Source of the DNA: DAINPP01 sp963667315
Lineage (GTDB): Bacteria; Thermotogota; Thermotogae; MWEM01
DNA length: 64,000 bases
NCBI GenBank assembly: GCA_963667315.1
Contig: OY763325.1
Location: 2,232,001 to 2,296,000, forward strand
Direction: 5' to 3'
Numbering within the stretch: the stretch's first letter is position 1; each line of letters starts with the position of its first letter. A program made the translations under genes and the position numbers. This document shows, one piece after another, positions 1 to 8,035 of the stretch. Under the pieces are notes generated by a model. It was not told the origin of the DNA and searched no databases. It saw only the letters and a list, made by a program, of their open reading frames with translations.

Positions 1-867
1 GTGTTCCTAAACGGTTATCTGTTAAAATCCTACAATCTGAATGACCTGAAAAAAATCATGTATACCGATGTGATTAAAATCCCTTCCGATTATTTCAGCG
101 CGTTTAATACATTAAGCTTCGAAATGAAAAATATGATGAGCGATTGTGACGAATTTACGATAAAACTTTATCCCAATTCTCCTATCTATTTTTCAGGTGT
201 TATGCCGTTAGAGAAATTCAAGATTAATGATTTTCCAAACAGTTTGTACGGCAATACACTTTACGTTGTATCTCAAAAAAGCAAAGCATTTGCCGATAAT
301 CTCCTTAAAATTGCCTTTGAAAAGGGAAAAGCATCGGTTTTCCCCGATAGAGCCTATGTCTTTACAACGGAAGAGATATTGGATCCCAAATTTGATTTTG
401 AAAAATATGACAGTATCGTCTTCCTCATAAACTCCCAAGAGGTCTCAAAAATCGACAAACTGCTTGATCTCTCGGATTCATTTAAATTGAAAAACAATAA
501 TGGAGAAATTCTTTTTGATACCGCATCAAACGGCGACTTCAATATCGTTCGCGTTTTTGAATTTGAAGGGTTACCTGCCATTCTCTTTACACATTACGGA
601 CAAAATTCGCTTAAAATTGACAAAACTTTTGTTTCGGAGATCAAAAGGATTCCGGGAAACCTCGGTATCTTAACCGATCACGAGATGTTCTCCTTTGTCA
701 TCGGTGATAAAAGCGAGACATTTTTCCTTGAAGCTGATGAAGTCACACAACATGAAAAACTGCTTAAATTTTGGGAAAAATACAGGCTATGGATCATCAT
801 TGTAATAGCGGCCATAATTCTCATCATCATTCTTATTTCCTATGTAAAGACTTCCAGAGGACGATGA
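1..867 (+). CDS. BcsB-like membrane-anchored protein, C-terminal part (partial)
   Basis: The reading frame is open from the first base, so the true start is probably outside the window. The visible 288 residues are mostly a soluble, beta-rich sequence, followed by one hydrophobic segment at about residues 262-283 and a short basic tail (KTSRGR). A large extracytoplasmic domain with a single C-terminal anchor is the layout of BcsB, the periplasmic partner of bacterial cellulose synthase. The next gene is a processive family 2 glycosyltransferase and a GH5 lipoprotein follows, which supports a role in polysaccharide secretion. No diagnostic motif is visible in this fragment, so the name rests on topology and context. 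Its stop overlaps or abuts the next start. Confidence 0.45.
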   Translation: MFLNGYLLKSYNLNDLKKIMYTDVIKIPSDYFSAFNTLSFEMKNMMSDCDEFTIKLYPNSPIYFSGVMPLEKFKINDFPNSLYGNTLYVVSQKSKAFADNLLKIAFEKGKASVFPDRAYVFTTEEILDPKFDFEKYDSIVFLINSQEVSKIDKLLDLSDSFKLKNNNGEILFDTASNGDFNIVRVFEFEGLPAILFTHYGQNSLKIDKTFVSEIKRIPGNLGILTDHEMFSFVIGDKSETFFLEADEVTQHEKLLKFWEKYRLWIIIVIAAIILIIILISYVKTSRGR

Positions 868-869
868 AT

Positions 870-2738
870 ATGAACTCAACCGTAAAGTCTGCCCGGATCG
901 GTGATATCTGCCTTTCCGAAAAACTGATAACCTCCGGTCAATTGAAGGAAGCACTGGAAATTCAGAAAAAACAGGGGGGTAGAATTGGATGGATACTGAC
1001 AACGCTTGGGTATATCAAGAGAATAGACCTGTTCAGGGTCCTGAGCATTCATTACAATTTGAACTTCGCTACAGCTGATTTCGATAAGATAAAGGGAACG
1101 ATAGATGAAACGCTCAGTGAGCATATATCTAAGGAGAAGAGTCAGGAAATGCAGGCTATTCCCTATCAGTTAACCTCTGATCAAAAAAAACTCATTATTC
1201 TGAACTCATATCCCGGAAATGAACGCACACTCAATTTCTTCAAGCAGCAATTTAACGTTGAAACGGTAGAAGAGTGGGTTGTGACAGATCTGGACATCGT
1301 CGAACTCATTCAGCATATTTATGCACAGAAGCTCGTCGATGATTCGGTATTCGGCTTGTTTTACAGGGCACCGGAAGAGTCCGCCTATCGTGTATTTTCT
1401 AAAGGACAGCTTTTTTTTATGATCTTCATGGTCTTTCTCCTGGGAACGGCATTTTATTTTTCACCCTTTAAAACCATCGGAACATTGATCTTAATCATGC
1501 AGTTTGTTTATCTCATCATGATCCTGTTTAAATTTCTCTTGACGATCAACGGTTCGATTGATGAAGTGGTTTACACGGAAGATATCGACGAATTAAAAAG
1601 CATTCGGGATGATGAACTACCCGTTTACACCGTTCTAATCCCCGTTTTCAAGGAGCCGGAAGTAATCAAAACGCTGATAGAAGCGGTTAAAAAATTTGAT
1701 TACCCCCAAAACAAACTCGACGTTATCCTATTGCTGGAAGAAAAGGACAAAGAAACCTATGAGGCGGCAAAGGCTGCTCAACCGCCTTCTAACTGGCGTT
1801 TTCTCGTGATCCCGCCTTCTCAGCCGCAGACAAAACCAAAGGCCTGCAATTACGGACTTTTCTTTTCCAGGGGAAAATATCTGGTTATATACGACGCCGA
1901 AGATGTTCCCGAACCCGATCAATTGAAAAAGGCTTATCTCGCCTTTAAGCATTCAGATGAATCCTACATCTGTTTTCAGGGAGCCTTAAATTATTTCAAT
2001 ATGAATCAAAACCTGCTGACCCGATTATTTACACTGGAGTACTCCTACTGGTTTGATTACATGCTGCCGGGACTTTACAATATGAACCTGCCGATACCAC
2101 TCGGGGGGACAAGCAATCATTTCAAAGTAGACAAACTGAAGGAGATAGGCGGATGGGATCCGTTCAACACAACGGAGGATGCCGACCTCGGTATCAGGGC
2201 TTCCGCTGAATCCTACAGGGTTGGAATCATTCGGTCAACAACATTTGAAGAGGCAAATTCAAAAGTCTGGAACTGGATCAGACAACGTTCCAGATGGGTG
2301 AAAGGCTATATGCAAACAACACTTGTGTACAATCGAAAACCCGTTCATATGTTAAAGACACTCGGTCCGAAAAAATGGTTCTCTTTCCAGTTTTTTATAG
2401 GCGGAACCCCCTTGATATTCCTGATCAATCCCATATTATGGACTTTTTTTGTCATCTGGTTACTGTTCGATCCTGTTTTTCTGAAACAAATCTTCAACGA
2501 TTTCACATTGTCAATTTCCCTGTTCAATTTTCTTTTCGGAAATTTCCTCGGGATTTATATGAACCTGCTCGGAGCCTTCAGAAGAAGAAATTATTCTCTG
2601 ATTCCCGTCAGTCTTTTAAATCCATTTTACTGGTTATTACATTCTCTTGCAGCATATAAAGCATTGGGACAGCTGCTTTACAAACCTCATTACTGGGAAA
2701 AAACGGTACACGGTCTATCGAAAAGAGATGATAAATGA
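870..2738 (+). CDS. MshEN-domain family 2 glycosyltransferase (c-di-GMP-responsive glycan synthase)
   Basis: A 622-residue inner-membrane glycan synthase. Residues 9-32 and 38-61 are two tandem motifs of the MshEN type (RIGxxx...LxxALxxQ, then RIGxxLxxLG...LxxxL). MshEN domains are known c-di-GMP binders in pilus ATPases and in glycosyltransferases such as NfrB. Two membrane segments precede the GT2 domain, whose processive-synthase signatures are present: YDAED (D342, D345), TED (435-437) and QRSRW (472-476). More membrane segments follow at the C-terminus. The ATG at 870 sits 9 bases after AGAGG; an ATG at 864 overlaps the previous stop and is the alternative. It probably polymerises and exports an exopolysaccharide with the upstream BcsB-like protein. 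The sugar is unknown. Confidence 0.85.
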   Translation: MNSTVKSARIGDICLSEKLITSGQLKEALEIQKKQGGRIGWILTTLGYIKRIDLFRVLSIHYNLNFATADFDKIKGTIDETLSEHISKEKSQEMQAIPYQLTSDQKKLIILNSYPGNERTLNFFKQQFNVETVEEWVVTDLDIVELIQHIYAQKLVDDSVFGLFYRAPEESAYRVFSKGQLFFMIFMVFLLGTAFYFSPFKTIGTLILIMQFVYLIMILFKFLLTINGSIDEVVYTEDIDELKSIRDDELPVYTVLIPVFKEPEVIKTLIEAVKKFDYPQNKLDVILLLEEKDKETYEAAKAAQPPSNWRFLVIPPSQPQTKPKACNYGLFFSRGKYLVIYDAEDVPEPDQLKKAYLAFKHSDESYICFQGALNYFNMNQNLLTRLFTLEYSYWFDYMLPGLYNMNLPIPLGGTSNHFKVDKLKEIGGWDPFNTTEDADLGIRASAESYRVGIIRSTTFEEANSKVWNWIRQRSRWVKGYMQTTLVYNRKPVHMLKTLGPKKWFSFQFFIGGTPLIFLINPILWTFFVIWLLFDPVFLKQIFNDFTLSISLFNFLFGNFLGIYMNLLGAFRRRNYSLIPVSLLNPFYWLLHSLAAYKALGQLLYKPHYWEKTVHGLSKRDDK

Positions 2739-4168
2739 TGAAAATAACAAAACTGCCGTCAATATTTCAAAGCAAACGATTCTTTTTTACGACGTTTCTT
2801 GTACTCGTTATTTTATATCTTTTTATCAGCTATGTAATGCTCGAAAAAAACATCTACCCGATTGGAAGCATCAAATTAGGTGCTGAGGAATTGCTGAACA
2901 GGGCAAATAATATCACGTTCATCAATTCCGGAAATTATAATGTTCCGCTCTTTCAAGCTCTAAACTATTATCTGGCTCCAAAATGGCCGACGTTCATTCC
3001 CATCCTATTCGGTGCCTTTATCATCGCCTATATCATCCTCTTCATCTTCAATAATTTTCAAAGTAACCTGCTGAAGGGTCTTCTTTCTGTTTTCATAGCA
3101 TTTTTACCTTCAATGTTATTTATCATAACAACCAGTCCGACGTTAACGATTTTGATCGGTTTATTCTCTCTGACGATGTATTTTATTCTAGAATTCACCA
3201 TCAGTGAAAAGGTCTTCTTTCTGTTTATGGCTGCGATTACCTTCGGCATGCAATTTTACATCATGTTCGAGATCATTTGGCTTGTCATATTTCTTGCCGG
3301 TTATTTTACCGTTGTCTATGCTAAAAGAAAACGGCATATCAATTTCATTGTCACCATTGTATTTCCTATCCTATTCTTTTTGTTGAGCTGGTTCTTCCTC
3401 ATGTGGATCTTCAAGGCAGATATCAGCACCTTCATTCGCGAAAACCTCATGCTGAATTTTAATGAGGGAATTAAGGGATTTCATCATTATTTGCAGCAGA
3501 ATATCTATGCAAGATGGCCAATTCTGCTTTTCTACCTCTATATATTGTTCACGTTAGGTAAATTCAGACACTTCTTTGTTTCACCCCTTTTTATGACGTT
3601 CATTTCCCCCATTATCCTCGCCCTGATGTTCAACTTCGGTGGTTTTTTTGTTTATCCCTCTTTCTATATCGCAATTTCCATGATCAACATCATCATCCTT
3701 TTCCCCTATCTCGGTCCCCTGTTTAACGAACGAAGACAGAAAAAAATCATCGTTTTCTTTATCCTGTTCATCTTTATCTTTGATATTTATTCTGCATTTA
3801 ATATGCGGCAGGATCATGAAAAGATATTTTTCTCCGCCCTGCAGGATAACTATCATTCTGATGACTTTACGGAATTCAAAGAAGTTGCTAAACAAATTGA
3901 AGGCTATGAAAAGATCTGGACCGATTGGGAAGAGACATACGGTATCATCTTTTTTCATGAGGATCCGCGCGTCTTTCTAACCGACAAAGACCCCAACTTT
4001 ATAAACATCTCACTTAATCCGCAGCTTTATTCCGATGCGGTTTTATTCTATAAATTTGGAGAATTCTATAGGCGCTATGATAAAAAGATTCTCGATGACT
4101 ATTTTATTTCAACACCAGCCTATGAGTCTGAAAACTATATCCTCTTCAGCCGAAAAAAGGAGGGGTAA
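2735..4168 (+). CDS. Polytopic membrane protein of the exopolysaccharide operon
   Basis: A 477-residue protein with about ten hydrophobic segments from residue 15 to about 365 and a soluble tail of roughly 110 residues (from about 366) that should face outside. Its ATG overlaps the stop of the glycosyltransferase gene (ATGA at 2735-2738), so the two are translationally coupled. The layout of many membrane helices plus a C-terminal extracytoplasmic domain resembles GT-C glycosyltransferases, but I see no convincing catalytic motif, so this is only a suggestion. Other possibilities are an export or decoration factor for the polymer. The family is not recognised. Confidence 0.7.
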   Translation: MMKITKLPSIFQSKRFFFTTFLVLVILYLFISYVMLEKNIYPIGSIKLGAEELLNRANNITFINSGNYNVPLFQALNYYLAPKWPTFIPILFGAFIIAYIILFIFNNFQSNLLKGLLSVFIAFLPSMLFIITTSPTLTILIGLFSLTMYFILEFTISEKVFFLFMAAITFGMQFYIMFEIIWLVIFLAGYFTVVYAKRKRHINFIVTIVFPILFFLLSWFFLMWIFKADISTFIRENLMLNFNEGIKGFHHYLQQNIYARWPILLFYLYILFTLGKFRHFFVSPLFMTFISPIILALMFNFGGFFVYPSFYIAISMINIIILFPYLGPLFNERRQKKIIVFFILFIFIFDIYSAFNMRQDHEKIFFSALQDNYHSDDFTEFKEVAKQIEGYEKIWTDWEETYGIIFFHEDPRVFLTDKDPNFINISLNPQLYSDAVLFYKFGEFYRRYDKKILDDYFISTPAYESENYILFSRKKEG

Positions 4169-4169
4169 T

Positions 4170-5309
4170 ATGAAGAAAAATATCCTCCTCATAACGTGCT
4201 TATCCTTCATACTCTTCTTTCTCTCTGCCTGTGCAGCCGGCTTGATCATTTCGATACCGAAAGCCCCTTTTTCCAGAGGCATCAACATGGCGAATGCTTT
4301 GGAAGCTCCGATCGAGGGTGAGTGGGGTGTTGTCATTCAGGACTGGTTCTTCCCGGAAATTGCCGCTAAGGGGTTTGACGTCGTTCGGATTCCCGTTGGG
4401 TGGCACTATCACATTACAGAAGACACCAGTATGACGATAGACGATCGTTTTTTTGAACGCGTTGAACAGATTTTTAATCAGGCGATTTCAACTGATCTGA
4501 AAGTCATCCTTTCATTTCACAGCTTTGATGATTTGTACGATAAACCCCTGAAAAATGAACCGGCATTTAAAAAAATCTGGGAACAGATTGTGAACAGATT
4601 TTCAGGGCAATATCCCGAAAGCCTTTTTTTTGAATTGTTGAATGAACCGCATGGAAATTTGTCGGCAGAGATCTGGAATCGGATACAACTCGAAACGATT
4701 AATTTAATAAGGGATGCAGACCCGGAAAGATGGATTATCATCACCGGAGCTGACTGGGGGGATGGAAAAGCATTATCTGAGATTCAATTATCGGAGGACA
4801 GCTATAAGATCCTTGGAACTTTTCATATGTATGAACCCTATCTTTTCACACATCAAAATGTCCCATGGCTTGACGACGCCTACAGTACGACAGGTGTTGT
4901 TTGGCCCGGACCACCGGCTTATTATATAGGACCTTCAGAAGCAGCCTCGAATTATCCGGCTGTCGTCAAATGGTTTGAAGATTATAATAAATACGCATAC
5001 ATCTTTAACCCCGCCGGTCCCACTCCAATAACCGAAGAGATGCACAAGGCAATGCGATGGAGCAAGAATACGGGAATTCCGGTCTTTCTTGGAGAATTCG
5101 GTACATATGAACAGATTGATCAGCAATCCAGAGTCAACTGGACACATTATGTCAGAAGATTAGCGGAAGATATGGACATTTCCTGGATTTATTGGGATTT
5201 TGCCGGACATTTTGAGATATTCGATCTGAATACAGTCAGCTGGAACAATGAGATAGCAGATGCCCTCGGACTTACTTCAAGAGGGTATCGGTTCCTGAGG
5301 TCTCCATAA
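4170..5309 (+). CDS. GH5-family glycoside hydrolase lipoprotein (endoglucanase-like)
   Basis: A 379-residue exported lipoprotein: hydrophobic signal with lipobox LSAC, lipidated Cys at about residue 21. The rest is a family 5 (clan GH-A) hydrolase: FELLNEP carries the acid/base Glu (E159) and FLGEFGTYE the nucleophile Glu (E309); WIYWDF near the end is also typical. The ATG at 4170 follows AAGGAGGGG. It lies at the end of a polysaccharide synthase operon, where bacterial cellulose operons carry a GH8 (BcsZ) or GH5 endoglucanase to trim or release the polymer, which suggests a beta-glucan or related product. The exact substrate cannot be read from sequence. Confidence 0.88.
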   Translation: MKKNILLITCLSFILFFLSACAAGLIISIPKAPFSRGINMANALEAPIEGEWGVVIQDWFFPEIAAKGFDVVRIPVGWHYHITEDTSMTIDDRFFERVEQIFNQAISTDLKVILSFHSFDDLYDKPLKNEPAFKKIWEQIVNRFSGQYPESLFFELLNEPHGNLSAEIWNRIQLETINLIRDADPERWIIITGADWGDGKALSEIQLSEDSYKILGTFHMYEPYLFTHQNVPWLDDAYSTTGVVWPGPPAYYIGPSEAASNYPAVVKWFEDYNKYAYIFNPAGPTPITEEMHKAMRWSKNTGIPVFLGEFGTYEQIDQQSRVNWTHYVRRLAEDMDISWIYWDFAGHFEIFDLNTVSWNNEIADALGLTSRGYRFLRSP

Positions 5310-5412
5310 CGTTTTCAGGAAAATTCAACCGCTTAAAACCGTAAATTATCAAAACAGGCATTTCCGCAAACGAGTATGATCTTTTGTATCATAATCATCT
5401 TTGAATATTTCT

Positions 5413-6252
5413 TTATACAAAGAGGGAGAAGACGATGATAATCATACCAATAATCTTCAATACCCCAAGCGGTTCCGCAAGAATAATGAAGGCGAGGAGT
5501 GTCGCGAGAACCGGTTTCAGATAAAACAGCGTTGCCGCCCGCGTTGCCCCCATCCTTTTAATGGCTTCCATCAGACAAAGATAAGCGATTCCTGTGACAA
5601 AGATACCGAGATATAAGACAATCAACCAGTTTGAAAGATTTAAATCAGGTATAGCGAATTGCCCTGAAAACAGAAGAACCAACCCATAGACAAGACTCGG
5701 GAAAAAGGTAGAATAAGCCGTACACCGGAGTGATCCGTACCGTGAGATAAAACGTTTCATCAGAACATTGTAAAGGGCAAAGGTAACAGCAGCGCCAAGT
5801 CCCAGCAGGATACCCGAGAACGTATCCCCTTCAAGCATCCCGAATCCGAAGACGACAATACCGGCAAATCCCATGATAACACCGGCTGTTTTTCTCTTTG
5901 AAAGCTGCTCTTTTATGATCATCGTAGCGAAGAGCGCGGTAAAGATCGGATTTGTCGAAATCAGCGTCGCTGCAGAAGAGGCATTCCCAAATTTTATGGA
6001 CAATTGCAACAATGTCATTGACACGATACAATTCAGACAGCCGGTAAGGCTGATCAGCAGAAAATCCTTTCTTTCGATTCGTTTGACATCTTTTTGTCTG
6101 GACAGAATCGTTAACACCAGTAAAAATACACCCCCGATAAAAAAACGCATAAAGGTCATCATAAATGGATCGATAAGCCCCATAACAGGTTTAGAAATCA
6201 CTTCAAGACTTGAAAACAGAACAAGCGTAACACTCCAGAATAAATAAGCCAT
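5413..6252 (-). CDS. EamA/DMT-family transporter
   Basis: A 279-residue hydrophobic protein with about ten membrane helices in two repeats of the EamA type (for example FMMTFMRFFIGGVF in the first and LFYLKPVLATLLAF in the second). Drug/metabolite transporters of this kind export amino acids, metabolites or drugs; the substrate cannot be inferred. It is a single gene, convergent with the exopolysaccharide operon, with GGAGG just before the ATG. An extended -10 box (TGATATTAT) lies 60 bases upstream at 6312-6320. Confidence 0.85.
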   Translation of the reverse strand: MAYLFWSVTLVLFSSLEVISKPVMGLIDPFMMTFMRFFIGGVFLLVLTILSRQKDVKRIERKDFLLISLTGCLNCIVSMTLLQLSIKFGNASSAATLISTNPIFTALFATMIIKEQLSKRKTAGVIMGFAGIVVFGFGMLEGDTFSGILLGLGAAVTFALYNVLMKRFISRYGSLRCTAYSTFFPSLVYGLVLLFSGQFAIPDLNLSNWLIVLYLGIFVTGIAYLCLMEAIKRMGATRAATLFYLKPVLATLLAFIILAEPLGVLKIIGMIIIVFSLFV

Positions 6253-6311
6253 ATTACCTCCCCGTCCCTTTCGATAAATTCAAACGCATCATTTGTTCAC
6301 CAACACGGCAT

Positions 6312-6320
6312 ATAATATCA
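6312..6320 (-). promoter_or_regulatory. Extended -10 promoter element for the EamA transporter
   Basis: Reading on the minus strand: TG-A-TATTAT, 60 bases before the ATG at 6252. It fits the recurrent TGnTATAAT element of this window with one mismatch. Confidence 0.45.
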
Positions 6321-6594
6321 TTTATCAACAGAACAAGATCATTTTAAATCAATTATCATTTTAATTTTTCCGAATCTCTGTTTTGTTATTATGTATCATT
6401 TTTATACACATCCTTGTGTTTTGTTGCGTTGAGCGAATACCTAAAAAAAATATTTCTTAAAAACTTTTATGAAAAATTCTAAATCACAATATTTTGTATT
6501 GATGAAAATAAAACACACAAAGGGCAATAAATAAATTATAAAATAAAACATTTTTTGTTAAGGTTTAGATAACGATTCAATTCTAAAGGTTTTA

Positions 6595-6603
6595 TGATAT
6601 AAT
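6595..6603 (+). promoter_or_regulatory. Extended -10 promoter element for rsmH operon
   Basis: TG-A-TATAAT, 56 bases before the rsmH start. No good -35 box is visible at 17 bases, as expected for an extended -10 promoter. Confidence 0.6.
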
Positions 6604-6659
6604 AAAATCACCCGATTTAAACCGAAAACGATTAATTTTTTTCGGAAAGGAAGATCATT

Positions 6660-7559
6660 TTGTCAACAGAAGCAAAATATCACATTAGCGTGATGCCCGA
6701 AGAAGTTATAGAATATCTTGTCAAAAAACCGGATGGTGTATATGTTGATGCCACTTTTGGGGAAGGTGGTCATTCTCTCCTGATCCTTGAGCAATTCCCT
6801 CAGGCACAGGTTATCGGAATCGATAAAGATATTCAAATACTAAAATGGGGCGAAGAAAGGCTAAAACCCTATGAAGGAAGATTAAAACTTTTCAGGGCAA
6901 ATTATACGGATATAGACCTTGTACTCAGCGGACTCGGAATAAATAAAATAGACGGTATTTTGTTTGATCTCGGTGTTTCATCCTATCAGCTGGATTATGA
7001 GGATCGGGGATTCAGTTTTCAGACGGATGGTCCGTTGGATATGCGTATGGATGTTGACAGCGGTAAAAGTGCAAGAGATATTCTCAACACGCTTGAACAG
7101 ACCGAACTTGAAGAAATTATCCGTGAATACGGCGAAGAAAGGTTTGCGCGTTCTATCTCAAAACGAATATGTGCCAACAGACCCCTGAATACAACCAAAG
7201 ATCTTGTCCAGTCAGTTAAGGAAGGGATCCCCGCTCAGGTCAGGCACAAGATGAGGAAGAATTTTGCGACTCGTACTTTCCAGGCAATCAGAATCCATGT
7301 AAACCGTGAATTAGACGAGCTTACAAACGGTTTAGAAAAATCCTTGGGCGTTTTAAACACAGATGGTAGAATTGTAGTGTTATCCTTCCATTCATTGGAG
7401 GACAGGATAGTAAAGAACTTTTTTCGCGACAAAAAAAGGGAAGGGGTACTTGACGTGCTTACAAAGAAGCCTCTTGTTCCAACCGAGAGTGAAATCACAT
7501 TAAACAGACGTTCGAGAAGTACTAAGATGAGATCGGCGAGACTCAAAGGGGAGAGTTAA
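6660..7559 (+). CDS. rsmH: 16S rRNA (cytosine1402-N4)-methyltransferase RsmH
   Basis: A 299-residue protein of normal family length that methylates N4 of C1402 in the 16S rRNA decoding site using SAM. Family hallmarks: HISVMPEEV at the N-terminus, VDATFGEGGHS (SAM site), FDLGVSSYQLD, DGPLDMRMD and VLSFHSLEDR near the end. The start is TTG at 6660 after GGAAAGGAAG. It heads a short division cluster with an ftsL-like gene and a penicillin-binding protein, the usual order at the front of dcw clusters, but without mraZ in front. Confidence 0.96.
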   Translation: MSTEAKYHISVMPEEVIEYLVKKPDGVYVDATFGEGGHSLLILEQFPQAQVIGIDKDIQILKWGEERLKPYEGRLKLFRANYTDIDLVLSGLGINKIDGILFDLGVSSYQLDYEDRGFSFQTDGPLDMRMDVDSGKSARDILNTLEQTELEEIIREYGEERFARSISKRICANRPLNTTKDLVQSVKEGIPAQVRHKMRKNFATRTFQAIRIHVNRELDELTNGLEKSLGVLNTDGRIVVLSFHSLEDRIVKNFFRDKKREGVLDVLTKKPLVPTESEITLNRRSRSTKMRSARLKGES

Positions 7560-7708
7560 CTCAGCTAATCTTTTCTTTATTTAATCATTTTATTTTTCAT
7601 TGGGGAAACAAGTATCTAACGGTATCCGGTAATTATATCGGTACCTGTTGATGGGTAATTATCTATGGATTGGACCGGGTTTTCCGGGACATTTATTGGG
7701 GGGGTTGT

Positions 7709-8035
7709 ATGTCTCTTTTTAAACAGGCTGATACTTATAGCTCCAAGACGGTAGCGATTAACAACACCGAACAGACCGCAAGTAGAAGAGAAGTTCTACA
7801 CGATATTTTATCACTGGTTAATGGCACTGTTAAGGTAGTTTTAGTAACTTTAGCGTTGTTTATTGCGTTTTTAGTTCCGTTTCTTGTCGGGATGGAGACT
7901 TCACGAATGAAGGCTCAGACATCGGACATGAGATTGGAACTACACAGAATTGACGCCCAGATTGAAGATTACGATCAAAAAATAGCCGCTTACAGCGACA
8001 AAATACTCTTAAATCAGAAGAAAGCCCAGAAGTGA
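7709..8035 (+). CDS. FtsL-like bitopic cell-division protein
   Basis: A 108-residue protein with the FtsL layout: about 40 cytoplasmic residues, one membrane helix (roughly 43-63) and a short extracytoplasmic coiled-coil (RLELHRIDAQIEDYDQKIAAYSDKI). FtsL family sequences are poorly conserved, so the call rests on topology, size and position between rsmH and ftsI. The ATG at 7709 follows a G-rich run (GGGGGGG). Its stop overlaps the GTG start of the next gene, indicating coupling. It would act with FtsB and FtsI in the divisome. Confidence 0.75.
   Translation: MSLFKQADTYSSKTVAINNTEQTASRREVLHDILSLVNGTVKVVLVTLALFIAFLVPFLVGMETSRMKAQTSDMRLELHRIDAQIEDYDQKIAAYSDKILLNQKKAQK

Larger units (their letters stand above)
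6253..6659. other. Divergent intergenic region between eamA-like gene and rsmH
   Basis: About 400 bases of AT-rich DNA without a convincing gene. It holds an extended -10 element for each flanking gene (listed separately). There is no mraZ gene and no run of TGGG-type MraZ boxes, which commonly precede rsmH elsewhere. No RNA gene or strong hairpin is visible. Confidence 0.6.

Noticed and set aside
5375..5396. Hairpin TATGAT / ATCATA after the GH5 gene as terminator
   Set aside because: Short AT-only stem with no T run.
6555..6575. Possible second Rex site (TTGTTAA...) upstream of rsmH
   Set aside because: Only one half-site fits; the other half does not match.
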